From contig JAUNBV010000017.1 in NCBI GenBank assembly GCA_030526885.1, positions 1 to 19,747 of the forward strand: a DNA stretch of 19,747 bases, given 5' to 3'. This stretch comes from Syntrophomonadaceae bacterium (GTDB taxonomy: Bacteria; Bacillota; Syntrophomonadia; Syntrophomonadales; Syntrophomonadaceae). Positions 1 through 6,632 of this stretch are shown here, piece by piece. Each line of letters opens with the position of its first letter. Position 1 is the stretch's first letter. A program made the translations under genes and the position numbers. Under the pieces are notes generated by a model. That model ran no database searches. It saw nothing but the letters and a program-made list of their open reading frames with translations, and was not told the DNA's origin.

Positions 1-18
1 AAACGTTATCATATAGGC

Positions 19-50
19 AAAAACGACCCTGTCTTTTTGGGACAGTCTCG
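19..50 (-). terminator. Probable intrinsic terminator downstream of fthC
   Basis: Read on the minus strand, CTGTC and GACAG pair around a CCAAAAA loop. A symmetric 2x2 mismatch separates this from an outer CGA/TCG pairing, and five T follow at 23-19. This fits an intrinsic terminator for the leftward fthC transcript. The stem is short, so confidence is moderate. Confidence 0.45.
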
Positions 51-206
51 AAACAAAAATATTTTTACTAAGGAGACGGGGTTGGTGCGCAAAAGCCCGC
101 AGGAATGCTTTTCCGCAGCGGCTGGGGGAGGTGGGCAAGTGTGTCCGAGGCGGAACATAATACATATAAGGCGGCGTCCGTTTTTATCCCCCCTTACCGG
201 GAAGGG
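51..206. other. Non-coding gap after fthC, no supported gene
   Basis: About 155 bases lie between the fthC stop and the putative terminator. The sequence has a 12-base AT palindrome at 55-66 and a weak AAAAGC/GCTTTT inverted repeat near 91-113. Both strands have short open frames, but none has a convincing ribosome binding site or a recognisable product. It may simply be the 3' untranslated region of the fthC transcript. Confidence 0.4.
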
Positions 207-797
207 TCAAAAAAAGTCCATATTGACTGCCACTTCGGACTGTTCGGTCAGGAGCCAGTCCAGGGGTATATCGTGGGGCTGGGGCCAGGTGTGCGGTATG
301 ACCTGAAATTCGTAGCCCACCCCGCATTTAAAAACACTTTGCGGCAGGCGGGACAGGAAGCGGTCATAGTAGGCGCGGCCATAACCCAGGCGGTAGCCCT
401 GGGCGTCGAAAGCCAGCCCCGGAACCAGGATAACCTGTAGCTCAGACGGGTCGGCGGCCTCGCCCAACGGCTCGCGTACTCCGAATCTGCCGGGTGCGCA
501 GTGTTGCCAGCCGGTGAAGCTGACCGCTTGCAGTTCATTCCCTGCGCCTACGCGGGGCAGATATAGCTGCCGCCCGGAAGCCAGCCAGGCGGCGATAAAG
601 GGTTCCATGTCCAACTCCTCCGCCAGCGGCGCAAAAGCCATCAGCCGCTCCGCTTCCCGCACCGGCCATAGCTGCCACAGGCGCTGATTCACCCTCTCCC
701 CCGCCTCGCGCCTGCTCTGGGGCGAGATTTGCTTCCTCCGCTGCCGCATCTGCAACCTGGTTTGGGCCCGGATTTCTAAATCTCCACTTTTTTCCAC
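207..797 (-). CDS. fthC: 5-formyltetrahydrofolate cyclo-ligase
   Basis: This cytoplasmic enzyme (also called MTHFS or YgfA) converts 5-formyl-THF to 5,10-methenyl-THF using ATP, returning the storage folate to the one-carbon pool. The 196-residue product has the usual family length. It carries VPGLAFD at about residues 126-132, followed by RLGYGRAYYDR at about 136-146, which matches the family's ATP/folate-binding loop (commonly GYGGGYYDR). The N-terminal half has the basic RQRRKQ helix normal for the family. I chose the GTG at 797 because GGAAAGG lies about eight bases upstream. An in-frame GTG at 833 would add 12 unconserved residues and has no clear ribosome binding site. It follows tsaD in the same direction after a gap of nearly 200 bases that contains DnaA-box-like sites. 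Confidence 0.93.
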   Translation of the reverse strand: MEKSGDLEIRAQTRLQMRQRRKQISPQSRREAGERVNQRLWQLWPVREAERLMAFAPLAEELDMEPFIAAWLASGRQLYLPRVGAGNELQAVSFTGWQHCAPGRFGVREPLGEAADPSELQVILVPGLAFDAQGYRLGYGRAYYDRFLSRLPQSVFKCGVGYEFQVIPHTWPQPHDIPLDWLLTEQSEVAVNMDFF

Positions 798-798
798 A
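790..798 (+). promoter_or_regulatory. DnaA-box-like site (TTTTCCACA)
   Basis: TTTTCCACA has one mismatch from the DnaA consensus TTATCCACA and the same orientation as the three sites at 826-956. It overlaps the chosen GTG start of fthC, so protein bound here could affect fthC expression. On its own it would be weak evidence. Confidence 0.35.
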
Positions 799-825
799 TC
801 AGTTTCCTTTCCGTTATGCCGAAAA

Positions 826-834
826 ATATCCACA
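826..834 (+). promoter_or_regulatory. DnaA-box-like site (ATATCCACA)
   Basis: ATATCCACA has one mismatch from TTATCCACA and the same orientation as its neighbours. It lies in the tsaD-fthC intergenic gap. Confidence 0.35.
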
Positions 835-938
835 CGAAGAAAACCGCCAATTTAGTGCTTTTTCATGCTTTAGGGTGCCATTTTTCGGGATTTTTAGGTC
901 ACAGGCCAAAAACGCCGTATTATCAGTTGTCAACAGAC

Positions 939-956
939 TTATCCACATTATCCACA
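939..956 (+). promoter_or_regulatory. Two abutting consensus DnaA boxes
   Basis: TTATCCACA occurs twice with no spacer, at 939-947 and 948-956. Both copies match the high-affinity DnaA box exactly. GTTGTCAACA lies just upstream, and a perfect inverted repeat TATTCG-N5-CGAATA lies just downstream at 971-987. The site is in the gap between tsaD (stop at 996) and fthC. Binding by DnaA is inferred from the consensus. Whether the role is replication, DnaA titration or transcription control cannot be told from the sequence. Confidence 0.7.
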
Positions 957-995
957 GACAAGCTTATGAATATTCGGCGCGCGAATAAACTCATT

Positions 996-2000
996 TCAGC
1001 TCAGAAAAGCTTTCGCATTAAGTTCTAATCCGTCGAATCTTCCCGCAGCAAAATCGTGCCAGGCCAGCCCGGCGATCATGGCCGCGTTGTCGGTACACAG
1101 CGATAACGGCGGGTAATAGCTCCTCCGCCCGTCTTCGCCGCAGCGCCGCTCCAGGCGCTCGCGCAGGGCGGCATTGGCGGCCACTCCGCCGGCCATCAGG
1201 ACGCTGGGCACGTCGTAATGAGCCGCGGCGCGCATGGTTTTTTCCACCAGGATTTCCGCCACCGCAGCTTGAAATTCCGCAGCCAGATCGTTGACCGAGC
1301 CCTCGCCCGCGCGCTGCATTTTATTCCACTGATTCATGGTGGCGGTCTTGAGCCCGCTGAAGCTAAAATCAAAATGAGGGCGGTCCAGATACACCCGGGG
1401 CAGGTGACAGCATCCGGGCCGGCCCTGCTCCGCCGCCTTTTGAAGCCGCGGCCCGCCGGGATAGCCCAGGCCCATGAAGCGGGCCACTTTGTCAAAGGCT
1501 TCGCCCGCGGCGTCATCCTCGGTCTGGCCGATAAGCTCGGTATGCATCAGGCTTCGCATATACAGCAGGCTGGTGTGGCCGCCGGATACCACCAGACACA
1601 CCGCAGGAAACTCGATATCGGGATAAGTCAAGAAATTGGCATAGATATGGCCGCGCAGGTGATTGACCCCGATAAGCGGCTTATTGAGCCCATAAGCGAA
1701 GGCTTTGGCAAAGGACAGCCCCACCAGCAGCGCCCCGATGAGGCCGGGGCGATTGGTGACCGCCACCGCGTCGATATCGCGATAGCTCACATTGGCCTCA
1801 ACCAAGGCCTGTTCCAACACCGGCACGATATTTTGGATATGCTTGCGCGAGGCCACCTCGGGCACCACGCCGCCGAAAAGCCGATGGATATCGATTTGGG
1901 AATGAATGACGCTGGATAATATCTCCCGCCCTCCGGCCACAATAGCTGCGGCGGTCTCGTCACAGGAACTCTCTATCCCTAAAATTATGCCTTCCCCCAT
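996..2000 (-). CDS. tsaD: tRNA t6A37 threonylcarbamoyltransferase TsaD
   Basis: TsaD transfers the threonylcarbamoyl group from TC-AMP to N6 of A37 in tRNAs reading ANN codons, working with TsaB and TsaE. The 334-residue protein is typical of the Kae1/Qri7/YgjD family. Visible motifs are GIESSCDETAAAIV at 8-21, GGVVPEVASRKH at 43-54, the metal-binding NHLRGH at 113-118 (His114 and His118), VSGGHTS at 138-144, FSFSGLKTA at 212-220, and CTDNAAM at 302-308 with the metal ligand Asp304. The ATG at 2000 has a GGAAAGG-type site upstream. It lies about 125 bases after rimI in the same direction, completing a tsaE-tsaB-rimI-tsaD series. No missing key residue was seen. Confidence 0.97.
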   Translation of the reverse strand: MGEGIILGIESSCDETAAAIVAGGREILSSVIHSQIDIHRLFGGVVPEVASRKHIQNIVPVLEQALVEANVSYRDIDAVAVTNRPGLIGALLVGLSFAKAFAYGLNKPLIGVNHLRGHIYANFLTYPDIEFPAVCLVVSGGHTSLLYMRSLMHTELIGQTEDDAAGEAFDKVARFMGLGYPGGPRLQKAAEQGRPGCCHLPRVYLDRPHFDFSFSGLKTATMNQWNKMQRAGEGSVNDLAAEFQAAVAEILVEKTMRAAAHYDVPSVLMAGGVAANAALRERLERRCGEDGRRSYYPPLSLCTDNAAMIAGLAWHDFAAGRFDGLELNAKAFLS

Positions 2001-2101
2001 GCCCCACCGTTTCCTTTCCGTAATGTAACATTTAATAAATGCCTCCGCCCAAGCCCGTCCCCGGCACTCGGCAAATGACTATCCCCCACCGCCCGGCACA
2101 G

Positions 2102-2120
2102 GTACCCCTATGCGGGGCAC
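2102..2120. repeat. Short inverted repeat between rimI and tsaD
   Basis: GTACCCCTATGCGGGGCAC is an imperfect palindrome (CCCC/GGGG core with GT-AC ends) just after the rimI stop. It resembles the repeated 17-mer in the moaC leader at 14278-14313. It could form a small hairpin in the rimI-tsaD transcript, but no T-tract follows on the minus strand, so it is not an obvious terminator. Confidence 0.35.
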
Positions 2121-2126
2121 AAGCGC

Positions 2127-2588
2127 TTAAAAGAGGTGCGGCTTGCCCGAACCCACCAGCAGCTTGGTCATCGACAGCGCGTCCTCGTTGTTGTCGATAT
2201 AGTATTTGGCGCGCACCCCGGTCTGGATGAACCCCAGCTTGTTGTACAGGCTGATGGCCGCCGCGTTGGATGCGCGCACCTCCAGCAGCAGCAGCGTACC
2301 CTTGCGGCGGCGCACCTCCTCCTCCAGCGCCAACATCAGGGCCTCCCCCAGATGCTGCCCCCGAAACCGCGGAGCCACGGCAACATTGGTAATCCGCCCT
2401 TCCTCAAACACCGTCCACACTCCGCCGTAGGCGGCGATCTCGCCGTCGATATCTATCACCAGGTAGGTGGAAAATTTATTGCTTAACTCTCCTTCATAGG
2501 AGGCGCGGGACCACGGCAGGGTAAAGCACTCTTTTTCAATGTCCATTACGTCGTCGAGATCGTTTTCGGTCATTCTGCGGATGAGCAT
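2127..2588 (-). CDS. rimI: Ribosomal protein S18 alanine N-acetyltransferase family (RimI)
   Basis: This is a GNAT-fold acetyltransferase of the RimI type, whose known substrate is the N-terminal Ala of ribosomal protein S18. The 153-residue product has the acetyl-CoA loop QHLGEA at 78-83 after VAVAPRFRG. It also has the C-terminal family signature LEVRASN at 102-108, LYNKLGF at 114-120 and YYIDNNEDALSM at 129-140. I chose the ATG at 2588 because AAAGGAGAGG lies about six bases upstream. An upstream in-frame start would add 29 residues that merely overlap the end of tsaB. The start is one base after the tsaB stop, so translational coupling is likely. Its position between tsaB and tsaD is a common arrangement in Firmicutes. 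Confidence 0.94.
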   Translation of the reverse strand: MLIRRMTENDLDDVMDIEKECFTLPWSRASYEGELSNKFSTYLVIDIDGEIAAYGGVWTVFEEGRITNVAVAPRFRGQHLGEALMLALEEEVRRRKGTLLLLEVRASNAAAISLYNKLGFIQTGVRAKYYIDNNEDALSMTKLLVGSGKPHLF

Positions 2589-2589
2589 A

Positions 2590-3348
2590 TCATACCTCTC
2601 CTTTACCCAACTGATACTCCGCCTCCGATAACCGCAGATATACGGGACGGGCCACCCGGTAATCCAGATAATCACCGGCCAGGGCTTTGTTATAGGCCAG
2701 CTCCGCCAGCGCAGCCGGACGGGGCCGGCACAGCTCCGCCGCGGGGCGCACTACCGGCAGCGCCATATAATCCGCAGCTCCCCTCCCCGGGGCCGGGGCA
2801 TCCCCTTCAGGCCCAAACCCCTGCTCCATCACCGATTCGTAGCCGTCGCCGGGCATGATGATTGAATCGCAGCGGTGCGCGGCCAGTATTTTTTGCGCCA
2901 GCGGGGGCCACTCGGCCGGAGGAATAGCCATTTCAGCGCTTAAAGGGCGCGGCATCCCGCCGCTGCAATCGTAAAAGGCGGCATATATCTCCTGCTTGCG
3001 GGCATATATCACCGGGCACACCAGCTCGGGGCTCCCGCTCAAATTGTGCGCCAGCATTTGCAGGGTGGACACCCCGATCAAAGGGATGCCAAACGCCATG
3101 CACAGGCCCTTGGCGGTGGCCATGCCCACCCGCAGGCCGGTAAAGGAACCGGGGCCCACGCTGACCGCTACCGCGTCAAGCTGTGAGCCGTGACGCCCCC
3201 CCTCGCTTAACACCCCGTCCACCAGCGGCATCAGCTGCGCCGAGTGGCGCTGGCCGCTGTCCATGGTGGCCGCGCCCAGCAAAACCCCGTCCTGTTGCAG
3301 GGCCGCCCCCGCTATGGGGGTGGCGCTGTCAATCGCCAGCAGCAACAA
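2590..3348 (-). CDS. tsaB: tRNA t6A biosynthesis protein TsaB
   Basis: TsaB (YeaZ) is an ASKHA-fold paralogue of TsaD that dimerises with it and scaffolds the t6A complex. It has no transferase activity of its own. The 252-residue product begins LLAIDSATPIAG, the usual TsaB N-terminus, and carries RHSAQLMP at about 34-41 and the family hallmark VGPGSFTGLRVGMATAKG at about 64-81. The start is read as TTG at 3348, ten bases after AAAGG. A second TTG directly follows and is also possible. The first 20 bases overlap the end of tsaE, indicating coupled translation. Residues 150-200 are Pro/Gly/Ala-rich and poorly recognisable, as is normal for the variable C-terminal half of this family. Confidence 0.94.
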   Translation of the reverse strand: MLLLAIDSATPIAGAALQQDGVLLGAATMDSGQRHSAQLMPLVDGVLSEGGRHGSQLDAVAVSVGPGSFTGLRVGMATAKGLCMAFGIPLIGVSTLQMLAHNLSGSPELVCPVIYARKQEIYAAFYDCSGGMPRPLSAEMAIPPAEWPPLAQKILAAHRCDSIIMPGDGYESVMEQGFGPEGDAPAPGRGAADYMALPVVRPAAELCRPRPAALAELAYNKALAGDYLDYRVARPVYLRLSEAEYQLGKGEV

Positions 3349-3823
3349 TTTGCATCAACCTTTCCCGTTTCAGCTCGTAATCCTTACCCCGCGCGCTCAC
3401 GGCCACCAGGCGTTCCCGCTCGTAGTCGCCGTCGGCCAGAGCGATATCGACCACCATTTTTTCCGCAGGCAGCTGACCGTCGGCCAGCTCCGGCCATTCC
3501 ACCAACGCGATGCCGCCATGCCCTATGTAGTCGTTTAAGCCCAGCTCCTCAACATCGCCGCCGCTTTCCAACCGGTAAAAATCCATATGGTACAGCGGCG
3601 GGTCACCGGGATAAATATTCATCAAAGTAAAGGTGGGGCTGGTCACCTTGCCCGCATATCCGGCGGCCCGGGCAAATCCGCGCACCAGGGTAGTCTTGCC
3701 CGCTCCCAGGCATCCGCGCAAAAGCAGCAAATCGCCGGCCTCCAGCACGGAAGCCAGCGCAGCGCCCAATCTCTCCATATCCTGGGGAGAGTTAATTTGA
3801 AGCCCGCAATCTCTTGTATTCAT
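3329..3823 (-). CDS. tsaE: tRNA t6A biosynthesis ATPase TsaE
   Basis: TsaE (YjeE) is a small P-loop ATPase that binds the TsaB-TsaD dimer and resets it between t6A catalytic cycles. The 164-residue protein has Walker A GCLGAGKTT at 37-45, SPTFTLMNIY at 62-71, HMDFYRL at 79-85, EELGLNDYI at 92-100, and ALVEWPE at 106-112. All are standard for the family. The ATG at 3823 overlaps the 3' end of the uracil-DNA glycosylase gene by 32 bases. A GGGAGGA motif lies somewhat far upstream (about 17 bases), so translation probably depends on coupling. It also overlaps tsaB downstream. Confidence 0.96.
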   Translation of the reverse strand: MNTRDCGLQINSPQDMERLGAALASVLEAGDLLLLRGCLGAGKTTLVRGFARAAGYAGKVTSPTFTLMNIYPGDPPLYHMDFYRLESGGDVEELGLNDYIGHGGIALVEWPELADGQLPAEKMVVDIALADGDYERERLVAVSARGKDYELKRERLMQIVAAGD

Positions 3824-4541
3824 CGCGAATTATCTTAAAATCCTCCCAAGTCGGCCGTTTATAGCTCTCGGTGCGCAGCAGCGCCGCCGGATGATAAGTA
3901 GCCATAATCTTTATGCCCGACCGCTCATACCAGCGCCCCCTTAACTTGCCGATGCCCAGCTTGGAATCGATTATGCTCTGGCTGGCGGCATTGCCCAGAC
4001 AAATGATGATCTTCGGCGCGACCAGACGAATCTGGGCCTCGAGCCAGCCGCGGCAGGCCTTGATCTCATTGGGATTGGGCAGGCGGTTATTGGGGGGACG
4101 GCATTTGACCATGTTGGCTATGTATACCTCTTCCTGCGGCAGCTCGGAGGCGGCCAGGATCTTGTCCAAAAGCTGCCCGGCGCGGCCCACAAAGGGCTGG
4201 CCCTGTTCATCCTCATCGCCTCCCGGCCCTTCGCCGATCAGCATCACATCGGCCTGTGGGTTGCCCCGCCCGAACACTACCTGGATACACCCCTCCCGCA
4301 AGGGACAGCGGCGGCATTCGAGATTGAGGCCGCGCAGTTGCTCCATGCTCTCGATGTCCAGATAAGCCTCCTCTTTTTTGACGCCGGGCACGAAGCTTTT
4401 GTATAACGGCGCCGGAGTGGGACCCGGCAGCGGCGTACCCGGCATAAACTGATCGCCCAACGCCCAGCCTTTGCTGTTTTCAGCTACTCCTTCAAACAGA
4501 TAATCCTCCGCAAAGAGCCCGCCTATTTTTTCGTCGCCCAT
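3792..4541 (-). CDS. Family 4 uracil-DNA glycosylase with Fe-S cluster
   Basis: This enzyme removes uracil from DNA in base excision repair. The family 4 type is known from thermophiles, archaea and many Clostridia. Numbering from the ATG at 4541, four cysteines at 76, 79, 147 and 163 fit the family's 4Fe-4S ligands. GEGPGGDEDEQGQPFVG (about 103-119) is the active-site loop, usually GEAPGxxED. YHPAALLR (about 215-222) is the second catalytic motif. At 249 residues it is longer than most members because of a 65-70 residue, Pro/Gly-rich N-terminal extension with no known domain. An in-frame TTG precedes the chosen ATG, and AAGGGTGGG lies just upstream. The 3' end overlaps tsaE, placing DNA repair and t6A genes in one transcript. 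Confidence 0.92.
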   Translation of the reverse strand: MGDEKIGGLFAEDYLFEGVAENSKGWALGDQFMPGTPLPGPTPAPLYKSFVPGVKKEEAYLDIESMEQLRGLNLECRRCPLREGCIQVVFGRGNPQADVMLIGEGPGGDEDEQGQPFVGRAGQLLDKILAASELPQEEVYIANMVKCRPPNNRLPNPNEIKACRGWLEAQIRLVAPKIIICLGNAASQSIIDSKLGIGKLRGRWYERSGIKIMATYHPAALLRTESYKRPTWEDFKIIRDEYKRLRASN

Positions 4542-4597
4542 CAAAACCCACCCTTCCGTCAGCGCGCCGGTGTCAACTTTGAATTAATAATACAAAT

Positions 4598-4603
4598 ATT
4601 ATA
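4598..4603 (-). promoter_or_regulatory. Candidate -10 element for the udg-tsaEB-rimI-tsaD operon
   Basis: On the minus strand a perfect TATAAT lies about 57 bases before the glycosylase start, in an AT-rich patch. The best -35 options are imperfect: ATGACG at 17 bases, or TTGATG at 20. A perfect TTGACA at 4576-4571 has no matching -10. This would give the operon its own start independent of the PBP-like gene. Confidence 0.3.
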
Positions 4604-4648
4604 ACTCAAAAACCAACGGGCGTCATCAACATGCAGCACCCGGCGCGG

Positions 4649-5767
4649 TCACCGGCCGGTCCCACTCAGCGCCGCGGCAATCTCTCGCGCCGCGCCCGCC
4701 GCCCGTTCCTCTCCATCGGCGGCATCCTCCACCAGTACCGCTACCGCCCAGCGCGGCTGCGCGGCGGGAACTAACGCCAGCGCCCAATGCAGCGGCTCCC
4801 CGTCCGCCTTTTCGGTCATGCCCCACAGGGCCATATCGCCGCTCGCTTCCGCCGGCGCGGTGAGTGCGGCCGCCGCCGCCGGGCCCACCACGCCGGTCAC
4901 ATCCCGCCATACTTCCGGCATGGCATAGCGCGCCTCTCCCGCGCTGTCCACGGTATAGCTCACCAGCTGCGGTTCCCGCCACCTGCCGCTGACCAGGGAC
5001 GCGGTCAGGTTACAGGCCTCTAAGGGGCTAAGCTCGGTACCCGCTACCGGATACGCCTGCCGGGCGCGATCGAGCAGGGCCGACGCCTCCACCGGCGGCT
5101 TAAACTCCGCCTCGGGGTGCAAACCCAACACATACCGCTCCGGATACCTTTGCGCCGCTTCGCATTGGTCAAAGGACGGGCGGCTGGCCATGGCCCATAC
5201 CTCCCGCTGCTGCACATCCATCACCACCGCCGCCCCGGTAAGCAAATGGTGATCCAGGGCTGATTCCACCCGCTTTTGCAGGCGGCGTTCCAGCGTCAGC
5301 ACCACCGCGTCCCGCTTTTGCGCTTCTTCGCGCACCTGATAGCCCACCGCCGCCATGCGCTCGCCCCGGGCGTCCACCGCCACATATACCGTCACCGCGC
5401 CCCCGCCGTCCCGCAGCAGCTCATCATATTCCGCTTCGATCCCGGCAGCTCCCGAGCGGCTGCCCGCCTCCCCTTCCAGATAACCCAAAACGTGGGCGGC
5501 CAGGCCATCGCGGCCATAGCGCCTTATCACCGGCGCGGCATCGCCGTCGGCGGTCACCGTCTCACGGGAGGTAAAGAGAAATCCGTGGCGGTCGTATATT
5601 TCGCCCCGCGCTTCCTCCCGGCAATCCACCGCCCGGTACTGCGCCTCCCGCGCCGCCGCGGCCAGCTGCGGCCCGCAGATCAACTGCCGGTAAGCATAAT
5701 GCCCCAGCAGCAGCGCCAGCGCCAGCATAAACCCCAGCATAACGCAAAATGCCCGCCTTTCGCTCAT
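4649..5767 (-). CDS. Class B penicillin-binding protein-like protein, probably catalytically inactive
   Basis: The protein resembles FtsI/PbpA/SpoVD transpeptidases, which cross-link peptidoglycan outside the membrane. After a short basic N-terminus a hydrophobic segment at about 7-24 should act as a membrane anchor. GEIYDRHGFLFTSR (about 55-68) matches the PBP dimerisation domain start, and GAAVVMDVQQREVWAMASRP (178-197) matches the start of the transpeptidase domain. The next expected motif, PGSTFK with the nucleophilic serine, reads PEAEFK (218-223), with Ala220 in the serine position. The segment that should carry SxN is largely missing, and no KTG motif precedes the late WALALVP strand. 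At 372 residues it is well below the roughly 550-700 of active relatives. The ATG at 5767 was chosen for AAGGAGG eight bases upstream; a GTG at 5785 would overlap that site. A regulatory or structural role is inferred, or it is a decaying gene. Confidence 0.75.
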   Translation of the reverse strand: MSERRAFCVMLGFMLALALLLGHYAYRQLICGPQLAAAAREAQYRAVDCREEARGEIYDRHGFLFTSRETVTADGDAAPVIRRYGRDGLAAHVLGYLEGEAGSRSGAAGIEAEYDELLRDGGGAVTVYVAVDARGERMAAVGYQVREEAQKRDAVVLTLERRLQKRVESALDHHLLTGAAVVMDVQQREVWAMASRPSFDQCEAAQRYPERYVLGLHPEAEFKPPVEASALLDRARQAYPVAGTELSPLEACNLTASLVSGRWREPQLVSYTVDSAGEARYAMPEVWRDVTGVVGPAAAAALTAPAEASGDMALWGMTEKADGEPLHWALALVPAAQPRWAVAVLVEDAADGEERAAGAAREIAAALSGTGR

Positions 5768-5890
5768 GGCCCAAACCTCCTTCACTATAACACCATATCA
5801 TTAGCATAAACCGCGCCCCGCGCTTTATACCCCCATCTTAATGGCCCAATCCTTGGCAGGCTTAAATTTTAGGTTTTTATATAAAACATA

Positions 5891-5919
5891 TTGTTTTTTT
5901 GCGTGATATCCTGTATATT
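5891..5919 (+). promoter_or_regulatory. Candidate sigma-A promoter for porCDAB
   Basis: TTGTTT at 5891-5896 and TATATT at 5914-5919 are separated by exactly 17 bases, about 115 bases before the porC start and pointing the right way. The surrounding DNA is AT-rich. This is the best match in the divergent intergenic region, but it is based on consensus only. Confidence 0.4.
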
Positions 5920-5943
5920 AATTAGATAATTTTTAGGGCAGTG

Positions 5944-5977
5944 AAGCATGGCAGGATAGCATGGCTTTACTATGCTT
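5944..5977 (+). repeat. AGCATGGC direct repeat and inverted half-site in the porC leader
   Basis: AGCATGGC occurs at 5945-5952 and 5958-5965, and the reverse half-site ATGCTT is at 5972-5977. AAGCAT/ATGCTT and AGCAT/ATGCT can each pair, so the leader may form alternative small hairpins. Alternatively the half-sites may be an operator just downstream of the candidate promoter. No regulator can be named. Confidence 0.3.
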
Positions 5978-6034
5978 GCGATACTATTATGTGGCAACTC
6001 ACAGCAGCCCACGGAAGAATAGGAGGACAGGACA

Positions 6035-6574
6035 ATGTTAGAACTCAGAATCAATGGCTTTGGCGGGCAGGGCTCTGTTACTCTGGCCCATTTGCTGGCG
6101 CAGGCGGCGCTGGAAAACGGGCAGCAGGGACAGGCTCTGCCCTTTTTCGGCGTGGAACGCCGCGGCGCTCCGGTGCGCGCCGCCGTGCGCATGTCACCCA
6201 CTACCATTCACGCCCACAGTCAGTGTGAGCTGCCGGGCTACGTGGTAGTGATGAGCGAAAAGCTGATGGACGACGCCGTTAGCGAAGGCATTCTCAAGGA
6301 CGGCGCCGTGATTGTAAACGCCCCCTACGCGGTAAGCGTTCCCGCCCATCCCACCTGGCAGATCGATGCCGACGCGATCGCCCGGGAAGCGGGCCTATTC
6401 TCGGCCGACGGACCCTTTATCAACATACCTCTGTTCGGCGCCGTATGCCGGGTGCTGGATATCCCGCAGCATATCATGGAACAGACCATCACCAATAAAT
6501 GGCCCGGCAAGCGCGGCGAAAGCAATCTCAGCGCGGCCAACCGGGCCTATGAGAACGTAAAAAAGATAAGCTAG
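6035..6574 (+). CDS. porC: 2-oxoacid:ferredoxin oxidoreductase, gamma subunit (PorC-like)
   Basis: The gamma subunit helps hold CoA in pyruvate:ferredoxin oxidoreductase and related enzymes. The 179-residue product begins with the family hallmark NGFGGQGSVTLAHLLAQAA (about 7-25) and has FFGVERRGAPVRAAVRMS (37-54), another strong gamma-subunit motif. The ATG at 6035 has AGGAGG eight bases upstream. It is the first gene of a four-gene operon in the order gamma-delta-alpha-beta, the same order as archaeal and clostridial four-subunit enzymes. The substrate could be pyruvate or a branched-chain 2-oxoacid; the gamma subunit alone does not decide this. The leader carries a candidate promoter and repeats. 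Confidence 0.93.
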   Translation: MLELRINGFGGQGSVTLAHLLAQAALENGQQGQALPFFGVERRGAPVRAAVRMSPTTIHAHSQCELPGYVVVMSEKLMDDAVSEGILKDGAVIVNAPYAVSVPAHPTWQIDADAIAREAGLFSADGPFINIPLFGAVCRVLDIPQHIMEQTITNKWPGKRGESNLSAANRAYENVKKIS

Positions 6575-6632
6575 TTTTATAGCGTCAATTAATAACCAAG
6601 CTCCTGATTTGTCTGGAAAGGAATGGATTTAT

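Noticed and set aside
51..206. 6S RNA or other structural RNA beside fthC
   Set aside because: 6S RNA neighbours the fthC orthologue ygfA in gammaproteobacteria, but no 6S-like long imperfect hairpin with a central bubble was visible here.
37..440. Overlapping plus-strand open frames over the fthC 3' region
   Set aside because: They run antisense to a well-supported gene, have no family match and weak starts, and look like GC-rich shadow frames.
780..1000. Chromosomal oriC
   Set aside because: DnaA boxes are present, but there is no dnaA, dnaN, rpmH or gidB nearby and no clear AT-rich unwinding region, so an origin is not claimed.
1218..1919. Long plus-strand open frame across tsaD
   Set aside because: It is fully antisense to a gene with all TsaD motifs, and its sequence shows no domain.
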